Source: Isoetes taiwanensis
Lineage: Eukaryota; Streptophyta; Lycopodiopsida; Isoetales; Isoetaceae
Assembly (NCBI GenBank): GCA_021234155.1
Contig: JAJEKV010000095.1
Coordinates: 348,501 to 412,500 of the forward strand
DNA: 64,000 nucleotides
Reading direction: 5' to 3'
Position 1 is the stretch's first letter; each line of letters begins with the position of its first letter. Of the stretch, positions 49,151-60,369 are shown piece by piece. The notes under the pieces were generated by a model. That model ran no database searches, was not told the DNA's origin, and saw only the letters and a program-made list of their open reading frames with translations. The translations under genes were made by a program, and so were the position numbers.

Positions 49151-49151
49151 T

Positions 49152-51004
49152 CATATTTAACCAAAATTTTAGTACCAAAATTTCGATTTGTATTCACATC
49201 AAACCATCGAGTAGTACGCGAACAAACGCTTGCCTCCCACGAGGCTATATACATGAAAGCCACGATACAAAGATAACAAGATGACAACCCAAGATAACTA
49301 AATGCACACGTCGCCCGCCACCTATCAAGCAAATGCCAAGACAAGCTTACACGTGTCAAGAACATGCATAAGAGTTATCCAAGAGTGTCAACATGAAGCA
49401 ACGACCGACGGTTGCAAGAGCACACATATGGAATCCACCACACGCACCATATATAGTATCGCCAAGCGGATACACCCCACCATATCTAGACAAGATGCCG
49501 CCTAGAACCCCGGTTGGTGGATCCAAATGTAAGGGAGAAACCGAGGGCATCATAAGGACTCGGGCCACTAGATCGTTGGTTCCGCATGCCAGCGTCTCCC
49601 ATACCGACAAGCTTTACCTCACAAGCACCTTTGTCCCTAGTTAGACAAGCCACGCTTATCTATAACTATGCCATGCATAAAACTCCTGTGATAAACATTA
49701 AATGTCTATCCGGCTTAGGGGTATCGCCTTCATCACGCTAGCATCTAAAGATGCGCGTGCGGTGCATTAGGGACCATCCACGTGACTAGTCTCATTGGCA
49801 AGTATGCGGCAATGTCCCATACCATTGCCCCGCATACAGCCTCCCTAATACAATGGTGTCTCCATAATGTTCTAAGCATTAATAGGGTCATTCACGTGAA
49901 AGACACACATAGCCCGAAAGTATAAGGTAATTCTATAATTACCATTCTTTGGAACTATTACTTTAACTCATCATCCTTGAGTTAAGAATATAATTTCTGT
50001 AACACTCGGCTTAGCATCTAGGGAGTAAGCATAAGGGCGTAGGCGGAATTTAATTATCAAGACCGGAATTATGCAAGCTTGTTTCCTTTCTCGGAAGGAT
50101 CGTTTACCCATTACCATTATACAATACAAGGGGTTCCGCTTATGCCATAGTTTCATCAGTGGTGACACCACCACCCAATTATGGCGGACCAATTTCTTAC
50201 CGAACTCACACGAAGTAATCCCTTGTATTCAAATAGTTTGTGGGCAATTCGCCCGCTCGCCTTTGTTCAAATCCGTTCGCCCTTCTCCTCTTACTCTGCT
50301 GCCTGTGTTGTTCCTCGACCCGTTTTCCCCTCTGTTCTAACCAGCTTCCTTTTTTTCACCCAAGGCCCCGCCCATCATGGCTTAACCACGTGGCGGGTGC
50401 CCTCACAGGGTGTGAAGTTGCCGGATCCATAATCCCGCCTACCCCGGATTCTTCTATCTGCAATCCGGCCGGTTCAAAAACACGCCAATCGGCGATGACT
50501 ATCAATCCAACATGGAAAAACACCACGTGGCAAAGATCTAATTGGCGAGGCGATTTCCTTAGAGGTAGGTTGAGTGCGCTAAACAACCTTTTTCGGCGGC
50601 ACTCACGCCTCCATATATCGGGCCAAAGCCACGATTCGGTGTCCCGATTAAGGGGTGCTTACACCTTAGTGTCCAATGGTTTTTAAACCATTTAATATAT
50701 TTCTTGCCTTAGCTTAATATACCATAGGCTCACTTTTATTTCATGTTTACCCCCATTAAGGCATTGCCCTTCTGATGCATTATTTTCATAACGCACTTAG
50801 GCAACCACGCAACTACATCTATCATCCAAAAATAGTTGCGCCCCTAGTCTAGGATCTACTAGGTGCACCATACCCTAGGCTAGAGAACAACATGCGACCA
50901 TTACACATCTATGGCCCAAATACCATAGAACATTTCATTATGCCCAATGTTAATATGCATGCACAATATCCAACAATGGTCTGTAAATTTATTTAGGCAT
51001 AACA
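49152..51004 (-). repeat. LTR 3 (5' LTR of element 2)
   Basis: Ends TTTAGGCATAACA at 51004, followed by target duplication TGATC. Low-coordinate boundary approximate, as for LTR 2. Confidence 0.9.
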
Positions 51005-51072
51005 TGATCAACTACAATTGGACCAACATATTGTTTTTCTGAATCAGCTAAGGCAACCTGCGACATGGACAA

Positions 51073-51778
51073 TGGCAAAGGAACGTGGCATATCATTGGA
51101 GTAGATCTCCACATGGTGGACAGTAAATTCTGCTAAATTGGCTAACCTTCAAAAAAGGTAATGCTTTTCCTTGTTTCTTTGTGGTAGAAATAACAAGAAA
51201 CAAGAAACTTTTTAAGCACTAAAGGTCCTTTTTTTGCTTGGTAATTTTTGTAGGGATCAATTGAGCCTGAGAAGGATGCAGACTTTGTTGTTTGGGATCC
51301 AGAGTCATCATTTATTGTTGATGAGAATTTCAGCATTTTTCATAAGCATAAGGTTAGTAGCAAGACATTTTATTCTCCTTGCAGTTTAGTATAGTTTAGC
51401 GAAAAGAAATCATTTGATGTATGGTTAGTAAGATGCAATCTGACTCAGTTAACCATTGGTTATTCGTCCAACTTGCATATTTGTCAACATTGAAACGTAT
51501 TTCTTGTTATGAATTTAGTTGCAATTTTATGAGCTATCATGCATAACCTTCCATCGTATTCTTCTCTTAGACTATATGTTATTTGGAATGTCATGACATT
51601 ACTTCTTCCTGTATGCTAATTGGTAAAACAGATTCTCGCAACTTACAACTTAAAATTCATATTACAGATCACGCCCTATGAAGGAAATGCTCTTTTTGGA
51701 CGTGTTATATCTACATTTCTAAGAGGGCAGAAGGTGTATTTGCCTCCGAATCCGAACAGAAAATCCTGTTGCCTGTGA
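51073..51778 (+). pseudogene. ALN: Allantoinase gene, last three exons, disabled
   Basis: Allantoinase hydrolyses allantoin to allantoate in purine catabolism. Three exons are visible. Exon 51073-51157 encodes MAKERGISLE, a stop, then ISTWWTVNSAKLANLQ. Exon 51254-51352 follows TTTTTGTAG and encodes GSIEPEKDADFVVWDPESSF, ending HKHK before GTTAGT. Exon 51668-51778 encodes ITPYEGNALFGRVISTFLRG and ends in a natural-looking stop. The in-frame TAG in the first exon stands where family members have glutamine (CAG to TAG). An extra A before the first donor also shifts the frame. The chromovirus array lies immediately to the left, and I found no upstream exons beyond it within the window. This is therefore a 3' remnant; family identity is strong. 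Confidence 0.82.
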
Positions 51779-51819
51779 TGCAATGATAGAGCAGGTTTCT
51801 TAGACAATCTATCAAGCAG

Positions 51820-52240
51820 ATGCCTTGTGTCTATCAACTATCACCTCAATCAGCATATGATGCAACCCTGCTTGTGCCAAAAGCCACAATTTCTAGCAAT
51901 TTTGATGCTTTAGATTCACGAGGGGTTGACATTGTGCGGCTTGTGAATAGATTGTTTTTCCGGCGTGGGAGGAATTGTGATAAGAATATGCTGGCAGCTG
52001 TTGATCGTGTAGCCTTTCAATTAATCCGTTATGAGAATGCCCAAGCCCCAATTGTGAGTGTGACTGAATGCAGGGAGCCTCGTCTATTTCTTGCTGCCCT
52101 TTTAAAAGAAAATTATTCTCCTGGAACTCAAAGGGGTGCAGATCAGGGCTGAATATGATAAAGACTATGAAGCATATAACAATGTTTGCTCTGATAGTTC
52201 AGTTCTTCCATCCGTTGGACCTGATCCATTTATATGTTGG
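51820..52240 (+). pseudogene. Unidentified coding-like ORF
   Basis: A 110-residue open frame (51820-52152) contains SSNFDALDSRGVDIVRLVNR and VDRVAFQLIRYENAQAP; another frame continues AEYDKDYEAYNNVCSDSSVL to about 52240. Composition and periodicity look like real protein, not chance. It lies between allantoinase and ASH2 pieces on the same strand. It might be the upstream part of the ASH2-like gene or a fragment of another gene. I do not recognise it. Confidence 0.4.
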
Positions 52241-52378
52241 GAGTAGGTAGGCATGGAATGGCCAGGATGGGACCTTTTCTTCAGTACGAGGAAACAGCTT
52301 TGGCAGAACCTCACACATCTCTGTTGTTCATTATGAAATAGTGGCAACTCATTTCCATGCTATTTAATGTTTTTACAG

Positions 52379-52590
52379 GAAGTCAGATATGTTTTCTAAG
52401 GATTGGGAAATATCAAGGTTTTGCTTTCAAAGACATCTATGGAAGATATTATCCTGCTGCATCAATATATACTCTTCCAAATGAACCACACTGTACTGTG
52501 AGATTTAACTTTGGTCCAAAATTCAAATTTGAGTTTCCGAACATTTATAGTCACGCTTCGTCACAACCAATGTCTAGTGCTCATTATTGA
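52379..52590 (+). pseudogene. ASH2/TRAUCO-like SPRY exon, duplicate copy
   Basis: Follows the acceptor TTTTTACAG and encodes GSQICFLRIGKYQGFAFKDI, then YYPAASIYTLPNEPHCTVRF and NFGPKFKFEFPNIYSHASS, ending MSSAHY and stop. This is the C-terminal part of the SPRY domain of ASH2-type subunits of histone H3K4 methyltransferase complexes. It precedes, rather than follows, the exon carrying the first half of the domain, so it is out of order and looks like a duplicated exon. Confidence 0.75.
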
Positions 52591-52662
52591 CTCTTCATAG
52601 TCTGTAATACATATGGCCTTTGATTGGTATGTTACCAACATCCCTTTTGTTTGCCTTCTTAG

Positions 52663-53184
52663 GATCTTCAGCCAAATGACAACCTGTATGTCTATATGGT
52701 GAACAATACATCGAAGGAGATGTCATTGGGTTTATATCAATCTCCCTGGTGGAGCTAGTCTAGCTCCACCACCTCAAGAGATTGTAAACTATAAAGGATC
52801 TTTCTGGACAGTAGAAGCCAAGAAAGCGCCTTCCAAGCCTGTCCCAGGTATGCCTTGTAAGCAATTTTACATCTTTAATGTGTTCAAGTTATTGGGCAGT
52901 TGGTATCTCTCTTGTTCATTATGAAATAGTAGAAACTCACTTCCATACTGTTTATTGTTTTTACAGGAAGTCAGATATGTTTTCTAAGGAATGAGAAATA
53001 TCAAGGTGTTGTTTTCAAAGACATCTATGGAAGATATTATCCTGCTGCATCAATGTATACTCGTCCAAATGAACCAAACTGTACTGTGAGATTTAACTTT
53101 GGTCCAAAGTTCAAATTTGAGTTTCCAAACATTTATAGTCACCCTTCACCACAATCAATGTCTAGTGCTTGTTACCACACATGA
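52663..53184 (+). pseudogene. ASH2/TRAUCO-like gene, two C-terminal SPRY exons
   Basis: Exon 52663-52847 (after TTCTTAG, before GTATGC) encodes YGEQYIEGDVIGF and, after a one-base frame slip, YINLPGGASLAPPPQEIVNY and SFWTVEAKKAPSKPVPG. Exon 52967-53184 (after TTTTTACAG) continues GSQICFLRNEKYQGVVFKDI, YYPAASMYTRPNEPNCTVRF and NFGPKFKFEFPNIYSHPS to a stop. This is the order expected for ASH2, a subunit of the nuclear COMPASS/SET1 complex. The single-base slip in GGGTTTATATC breaks the first exon. Earlier exons (PHD or winged-helix, first SPRY half) were not found. It is a relic or captured fragment. Confidence 0.78.
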
Positions 53185-54400
53185 GATGGCAAAGAAATTG
53201 CACCTGCAGTCGTTAATACCAACCAGCCTGACAAAAGTAATGATGCTACACAGCTTGAGTTCAGAAATAGTTGAGCTAGAGAAAAGTGTAAATTCTGGTG
53301 AATATGACCTGGAGAAGCTACGAAGAAGCTTGAATTACTAAGTTATATCTAACTCTCTTGTACACGCTACAACGCATTCATCAATCGATATTACTTTAAA
53401 CGGTCAGTACTGATGATCTAATGGTGCTGTGAGAGATCCAAAATCATTTGCAGCATAAGGGATTAATTATACTTATCTGTTGCTACCATTGACTTCTTAA
53501 TTCTTCATAAAAAGTTTGCCAGTTTCACTTGCATATATTTTGTAAAAACTGCCATATTTTAGGGCTAAATCTGTTTAGGTAAGGCCCATGATCCATCTTA
53601 AGTAAAACCTTTTTTTTTCAAGGATGGAAATTTACTGTCGAATTTTGGGACCTATTGATGCAGCATATTCCTTCTGCTATGTTTGCTGCAGCCAGCAAAA
53701 TTGAACAAACAAACAATGCAAAAAGGACAAACAGTGCGCATTTTGGGAAAAGGATATTCTCCATTTGGTGAGGAGGATATAACAGTGAAGGAAGTAACAA
53801 AATTGTGGGTTGATCAGGCCCGTAACCAAAATTCCCATTAGCAAAGCAGTAGATGCCTCAATAATCAAAATAGCAACACTTTGCTCATAATTTGTAAAAG
53901 ATGTGTATATCCTCGTGCGCAGCTTTGGCATCAAATTTTTGCATGAGGTGATAGTAGTTACTTCCAGGTACTGCCATTTCCAAATGTTTTTCAGCCACTA
54001 AACTTGTCAACGTTTTGAATATGTACATAATCTATAAGTTACTTCTAGCTGCAAAGCTTTGGCGTCATATTTTTGAATGAGGTGATAGTATTTACTTTCA
54101 AGTGACTGCCATTTCCAAATGTTTTTCAGCCACTAAACTTGTCAACATTTTGAATATATCTTGCTTTCAAAAACATAATCAAGGTTGCCAAGTTGCCAAG
54201 CTGCATTCGAAGTTATAAGTTATTACTTAATCCTGCTGGTTATGGATGTTATAAGGTTGTACAAAGTCTTCCTATGTGTGTCTTATAGCCATTTATGCTA
54301 GGTGTCTATATAGTAACAACTAGTTTTTGTTACTTAGGGTAATGTCATTTTGGTACATGCTTTCTAAGACTGTTGTGTTTGTTCCATACTATCTGCTTTT
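53185..54400. repeat. Non-coding with a 135-bp tandem repeat
   Basis: The block GAGGTGATAGTA...CCATTTCCAAATGTTTTTCAGCCACTAAACTTGTC-type occurs at about 53945-54022 and again at about 54080-54155. A short open tail (53195-53343) after the ASH2 stop, with VELEKSVNSGEYDLEKLRRS, is not recognised. Confidence 0.6.
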
Positions 54401-54404
54401 CTAG

Positions 54405-54465
54405 ATTGAGCTTGAGCAATATCCAACAAGGCTGCACATTGCATCACGCATGTTGTACATGGCAA
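54405..54465 (+). pseudogene. METTL5-like rRNA m6A methyltransferase exon fragment
   Basis: After the acceptor CTTTTCTAG, the plus strand encodes IELEQYPTRLHIASRMLYMA, which matches the conserved 'LEQYPTxxHIASRML' N-terminal block of METTL5, the 18S rRNA N6-adenosine methyltransferase. Similarity ends abruptly; the SAM-binding DxGCGxG motif expected about fifteen residues later is absent. No other METTL5 exon was found. Short but specific match. Confidence 0.6.
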
Positions 54466-54599
54466 CAAGTTTCTTGTCAAATCCGGTCATAGATATGGAT
54501 CTGGTTCTATTCCTAGAGTTAAAGTGATACATCACGAGATGCCAAATTTACATTCCTGAAATAAATTGGCTATTGTTGGTTCTTTGTGTGCTAGTTATG

Positions 54600-55190
54600 T
54601 CTGGATTTGGTGAAACAGCTCAGATTGCAAATGTATATGGTATGCAAACAATGTTTCGTATCTTGCAAATTCATATAGTACTTGAAAATCTTGTGTACGC
54701 CTTCTTGCAACTATTGCCATTGTTGTAATAGCAGGCAATTCACAGAGCTGTTGAGTGTTTTGGCGGATGAGACGAAGCACAATGCATCTTTGAAGTATCT
54801 TGAAGGTTTCAATCCTATCCAAGATTAGGAGCAATCGGGGAGGTGGGTGTGACCAGCTGCGCTGCAACCCTCCAGATGCAACAGTTTCGTTAATGGGTGC
54901 ACGTGGGGCTGCTACCAAATTAGCAGTGCTGCAGCATGTCATGCCTCTTTGCAGCTAGCATTTTTTTAATGATATCCATGTGAATCCAGCATACTCTGGC
55001 CCTTTCCAGACCTAGAATAATATTTTCGGGATCAAGGATGAAATTCTTGTCGAAAACAAGAATCAAATATCAAGTATTGTATTGTTTTCAAGCAGCATAG
55101 CTTTGATTGATTGTGAAAACATGACTTTGAAGTATGATTTAAGCCACTTCACTCTCGGGCCATAGAGGGCAACCCTCCGTGCGCAGCACC
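54600..55190. other. Non-coding, possible eroded exon
   Basis: A plus-strand stretch near 54862-54955 reads CNPPDATVSLMGARGAATKL in one frame, which may be a relic exon of unknown origin. Nothing else recognised. Confidence 0.25.
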
Positions 55191-55192
55191 TT

Positions 55193-55410
55193 GTTTTAAT
55201 AGAACTTTACAGGGCTTCCCATGTAATAGCAATTTGAAAGTGTATCTTAAATCATTGTTACCAATCTGGCATTTACTTAGAATTTGAATCTGCAACATAA
55301 ACATTATTTGCCTTATCCTGCACGTTTGACTGGAACAGGCACCATGACTGGTCTACATCATGCTGCATCCACGTAACTTGGTAACTTGCCTCATGCATCA
55401 TGCTATAGGA
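55193..55410. repeat. Dispersed repeat, copy 2
   Basis: Matches 34803-35020 in the same orientation, both containing GGGCTTCCCATGTAATAGCA and TGTATCTTAAATCATTGTTA. Confidence 0.75.
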
Positions 55411-58400
55411 AATGTCATTGTAAATATCACAATGGTCAAGAATTCATAAACCCTACAAATGTCATTGTTAATATCACAGTGATAGAGAATTCATGAACAT
55501 TAAATTCTCAAAATGAAGGCCAACTGAAAATAAACTCTGAAAATAAACTCCAATCTTGTAAAGATCTTTGCTATATTCCAATCTTTGTGGTCCTGTCTAA
55601 CTGACTCAATGTGATAGTCTATAAAAACTTAATTAATCAGGAGCAAGCTGCAAGAAGGGTATAATAAATAAAATCAGGCCTAAAGAGGCTAAGACTCTCA
55701 ATGTTTTAATAGATTTCAACATGTGGCTGAGTTAAATACAACTGCACAAAGAAATAATACTAAATCTTCTTATATTAACATGAGACATGTCAAAATGTGC
55801 TGCCATAGCCTATACTATATGTTAAAAAAAAGAGAGGACATTTCATGCATCCAGTAATCCATAATAAAATCAAAATAGAACCTGACTGTATCAAAAGATC
55901 CGACGGCAAGTTCTGAGATGTGGTAGCACTGGATTGATAGGCCAAGAGAAAATAGCTTCCCATTGCAAGTGAAACCCACTGGATCCAAGATGTTTAAAAT
56001 TCAGTGCCAAAGACTTGTAGTCACATGGCTGCTTACAGGTCTTGAAAGCAATCATTCTAAACAAAAGCTCTATATGCAAGAACCATCTAAATAATAACGA
56101 AGGCGCATGATCCATCTAAATAATAGTTGTAGATGAAAGCAGAACAAAAAATGTGACAGTTACTGTTCCAGGATTTATTTTAACACGCCCAAGTGCAGCA
56201 GGAGAACTAAATACCAAAGGGGTGCTAGGACATACTTTGGCAATACACATGACATGCAGTAGACCTAACCTTCCAAACGTAATGAAGATAAAAAAAATAG
56301 AAGAAAGAACACAAACTTCAAATGGAGCTTCAACCCAAAATGCATACCTTGGAGAAAAGGAATTAGTGCTTGCATTTCTTTAGTTGTATCTGGAAGGCCA
56401 TGTCTCAGCATTCAACAAAGCTTTTTTCAGTTTTCAAGGTCAATGCCTATTTCATTCCTGCATTAAAGAGAGGAACATGGGAGTTTGTCATTCTCAGAAT
56501 AATGCACAACCGTAGAAATAATCCTGTATTAAAATCACAGAAGAGGATAATCCTATATTTCACGATGACCACTAAAACAATCAAACGACCACTAAAACAA
56601 TCAAACGTACAAAAAGAATGCAAAATAAACTGCATGTCTAGCTTTACCTGTTAACATCCTTGAGGAATTGACAATGAGCACATAGCTAATGTTCATGCAT
56701 CCATATCTCAGCGAACCACAACAACTTGTTTCTCCATCTAATCGACCTTATTAATATGATTGGAAAACAAATAGCAAATTTCATTTAGGAGTAATCCCAA
56801 TTTAAGAAGTACGATTCCATAATACCAATATAGATTCACTGGCCATTTTGAGGACGATAATACTATTTCCTATTCTCTCTGGTGCTAAGATAATACTATT
56901 TTCTGTTCATTCTCTGGCTCTCAGCAGTCTACTAGTGCTAGCCAACCTAGGGTTGTTTGAAATAATAATGTTTAGCCTGGAATTGAAACCGGCCTTTATT
57001 AGGTCTGCAATTATAGGAATACACGCAGACAAAAATGTGCATATTCATTATGTGATCTATACTTTTATGCATAACATAAACAGACTTTGTCTCTCCTCTA
57101 TATTCAAGCATCGGTTGGCAGTCCTCAACTGCATTGATCACAACTACAATCATTAAGATTTCATCTGCCAAAAGTTAAATTCCTATGCAATAAATTTAGT
57201 GCACGATTAAGATACATGCAAATGGGTTCAAAGAGATATCACCTTAAAAACATTATAGCATTTCAGGCCATGGCAGCTCCAATATTCTGATCATCATGAT
57301 AGTCATGATCTGCCATTGTTTGGCTCAGCCATGCACATGTCTTTTTAGTTAAATTAGACGTTGGTAGAATGTGATAACAACCCTGTCTAAAATTTCAATG
57401 AGATAGACTGGACGATATAGGATCACACTCATAAGCAGCAGCTAACAGTGCAAGTTGATTCCAGTATTTTTCGCCCTTCACATATTATTTGAGGCCTATA
57501 AAACAACATATGGAACATGTAAGACTCAATAAAGATACATCAAGGAGAACAAAATGCGGAGGGCTAATGAGCTGAGCAGATGCTTGGACATTGAACTTAC
57601 ACATGCATTGCAATCAAGGCAATGGAACTTTGCTTTCAAGAAATAAAAAAGTAATGAGACGAATGTAAAGATCAAATCTAAATGCTCTACTAACTCATAA
57701 ATTTGAACTGAATCAGCTAAGTGTTCCTATATATATGTAGATCTCAATATATTCCTACAGTAGTTCATATGAGACCTCATGTTGAAAGAAAGTATGCAAT
57801 CAAATGCTTGAAAATCCTCTCATAAAGGACAGAATGTTGGGCAAGCTGCATACCTTCAATAGCATTCCGGAATGAAATTTAATCACAATGATTTAAACCT
57901 AGCTGTTAGCCACGGATCTCCTTAGTAATCAATGACCAATTTGCTTGCCATATTTGTTTTGCTCAAGACCTGCATTCATATGTTATATTTAAATGACGTA
58001 AATATAACATTGCAGAAGATCAATAAGAACCCTGGATCAATAATCTAGATGTCAACATCATAAGAACTCTTGTATTACACAAAGCCTAGGTAATACCTTG
58101 GACATTCTTTGGGTTGCATGCATCCTCGGTATATTCTCCTAATGGGCACTGATTTCAATTTCCTCAATCATCTCTGCAGATCAAAGTAAAATTTACATTC
58201 ATGGATATAATTGCACTGTGCTAGTATCAAAATCATTTTCAAATATATCTTTGTCCGGTAAAAAAGAAGGCCAGTATTTCAAAGGGCATTCATATATAGT
58301 TTGAATCAAGAATCCTATATAGATATAGAGATAAAACAACAAAAATGACCCACCTTCAAAATTTGCAGGGAATTTTTTGATGGCGTGAAGCTATCAGGAA

Positions 58401-59340
58401 AAAACTGGCCATTTTCTAAGCATTGAAAACATAGCCTGAACGTTTTGACACCTGAAATAAACTGTTAACATAAGAAATAAGAAAGGCTCCCAATTCTTAT
58501 CGCATACCATAAAAATTTCAGCTAGGAGAGATAAAGAAGCATGAAGAATGGTAGTTGTTCGTTAGCAGTTATCGTTAGCTAACGGCTAACGTCAAAATAA
58601 CGTGTAACTAGTTATCCTGGAAGTTGATAACGTGTTATTTTTTTGCCAAAAAAAATTGATCAGATTTTAACAATTTAGAACATGATCTTGGCTAATTTGA
58701 TCATGCTGAATCCAAATATGCAATCAGAATTTGAAAATACCTTATCTAACCTGCTGAAAAATCAGAATGTCACTTAAATCTTTGATGCGCAATATGCTTT
58801 TTGCCTTCAAGAGATTCCTGCAACAAAATAAACACATCTACATACATTCCTAATCTCAATTCCAGAAAATCAGCAACACCAAAATGTACTAAATAAACTT
58901 TATGCAACATTATAATATTATGCAACTTGTCTTTGAAATGTCTTTGAACAGCAATTTGTCTTTATCACATTTAAAACAACAAACTGAAATACAAAAACTT
59001 AGAATAGCATAAAGACTAATGTCATTCTCTTCTCCAAACTAAGAAACTTCAAATTATGTTTTCCTGCAAGACACAAGCAGAATATACAATGAGAAGCATA
59101 CACAAAAACAAATTGGAATCTAAATTCAAAACATTACCATAATATTCTTCAAATAAGATCTCGAATACTACGCGTCCTCCTTGGCACTGCTTCCTCATTA
59201 TATTACCCTTAAGTTACTAACCTTAAGTTAGCTGCTGACATGCCTTCTTTTTTGAGAGAATAGGAACAGAGAATTGCTTGCAATACAAAGAGAAATTAGA
59301 TGAATGAGTTTCGAAAATCCAAAAGACATACCTGTTACTG
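55411..59340. other. AT-rich stretch without a confirmed gene
   Basis: No recognised protein. Two minus-strand segments bounded by AG and GT, 58751-58817 and 58354-58451, resemble small exons (the second reads GQFFPDSFTPSKN), but their open frames do not join in phase, so no gene is claimed. A gene of many small exons on the minus strand cannot be excluded. Confidence 0.4.
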
Positions 59341-59344
59341 TTAC

Positions 59345-59580
59345 TGTTAGATCAGTGCAGCCTTGTGGCAGACCAAAATCAGCCCCTGCTACCATGCCAA
59401 ATCATCAGTGCAGCCTTGTGGCAAACGAATCAGACCAAAATCTGCAGACAAAGTTATGATAAAATTCGAAAGACATACCTGTTACTGTTAGATCAGTGCA
59501 GCCTTGTGGCAGACCAAAATCGGCACCTGCTACCACGCCAAATCGTCAGTGCAGCCTTGTGGCAAACCTTGCAGACCAAA
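59345..59580. repeat. Tandem repeat of about 140 bp, with an internal 17-bp repeat
   Basis: TGTTACTGTTAGATCAGTGC...GCAGACCAAAATC occurs at about 59340 and again at 59480. Within each unit CAGTGCAGCCTTGTGGCA occurs twice. On the minus strand an ATG-led frame ends in CTDDLAW in this repeat; I cannot support it as a gene. Confidence 0.75.
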
Positions 59581-59736
59581 TTCTGCCCGGATACTCCAGA
59601 AATCGTCAGTCTTCAGTCTCGGGTCTGCAAACAGAGAGCGCCATGCTCTCAGGCGCAAATAACGCACAGCCGAAGGGGTTTTTAGGTTAGGTTTTGGCAT
59701 ATTTGCATTCGTCTCCAAATTCCCTACAAAATGGTT

Positions 59737-59757
59737 CTTTTTTTTTTTTTTTTTTTG
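59737..59757. repeat. Poly-T run
   Basis: About twenty T residues; may mark the poly-A tail of a minus-strand retroposed sequence, but no body was recognised. Confidence 0.8.
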
Positions 59758-60369
59758 ACGACTGTAACATTTTGACAAAACTAACATAAGTTAGTATTAG
59801 TTATTTTTTTACTAACGGCTAACGCGTTATTTTTTTTGGGGATAACGCGTTATCTAACAACTAAGAGATAAGACCAAAAAAGAAAACCTCCCTTCTTGTA
59901 TCTGCAAGCAAATTTCTTAAAGGCAAGCAGGACGGAAACTTGCACTATGGCAGTGGCACAACAACGGCGAACGGGTGCGCAACACGATCACCGGCCGGGC
60001 GGGTGCCAAGAAGTATGCAAAAAAAAAGGCAAACCCAATGCCGAGATCTTGAGCGATCATGGCATGCCGTGATGCAGAAAGGGAATAAGGCTTGCTTTGA
60101 ATCATCCTTAAATCAATTGCATGCCTAGATCACCACATGTAAGGATACCAAAAATAAACGGGGATGGGATAAATCATGTCCACATCACAAAATGGCGAAA
60201 TCATAACAAAAATAAATCATCTCGATTTTCGTAAAGTCGGAAATGTATTACGGCGTCTAAAACCATTTAAAACCTTAGGAAATTCACTGAAGAAAAAATC
60301 AAAAAAGTTTTCTATCAAACCGGAAAATCCGAATTTAAACAATAAGAAGATATCATAGTGCAGACCAGA

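Larger units (their letters stand above)
44464..49151 (-). pseudogene. Element 2 gag-pol interior (chromovirus), frames broken
   Basis: Better preserved than element 1. Gag with KPEDFERATMLARQLGEEDE at 48451-48167. Protease and linker in a 225-residue open stretch (48051-47374) with DCGSSDMF. Reverse transcriptase in a 208-residue stretch (47343-46717) with [18 protein letters not shown] block, [32 protein letters not shown] and FLDDILVYS. Thumb and RNase H start at 46713-46217 ([36 protein letters not shown]). RNase H end and integrase zinc region at 46118-45462 (VVYTDHKPLKFLQSQ, HVEHLPGKKNPVADALSRV). Integrase core end at 45335-44628 with DHPKADGQTERVNRFW (catalytic Glu) and FHVSQLRPALG. 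A chromodomain-like remnant with AFMTQYPDV lies near 44540. RNase H is disrupted by a 118-nt foreign segment at 46113-46230. Confidence 0.9.
36107..51009 (-). mobile_element. Ty3/gypsy chromovirus array: LTR-internal-LTR-internal-LTR, with 5-bp target duplication
   Basis: Three LTR copies of about 1.85 kb enclose two interiors of about 4.65-4.7 kb, all reading on the minus strand. The outermost ends are TGTTA...TAACA and the flanks are identical pentamers, TGATC at 36107-36111 and TGATC at 51005-51009. Internal order on the minus strand is primer site, gag with zinc knuckle, protease, reverse transcriptase, RNase H, integrase, chromodomain-like tail, polypurine tract. The shared middle LTR and single target duplication fit one insertion later expanded by unequal crossing-over between LTRs. 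All reading frames are broken as sequenced. Confidence 0.92.

Noticed and set aside
58354-58817. Two small exon-like segments on the minus strand
   Set aside because: Splice-like borders exist, but the open frames do not join in phase and no family is recognised.
59530-59787. ATG-led minus-strand frame over the 140-bp repeats
   Set aside because: It starts beyond a poly-T run, runs into tandem repeats and ends there; no homologous family is apparent.
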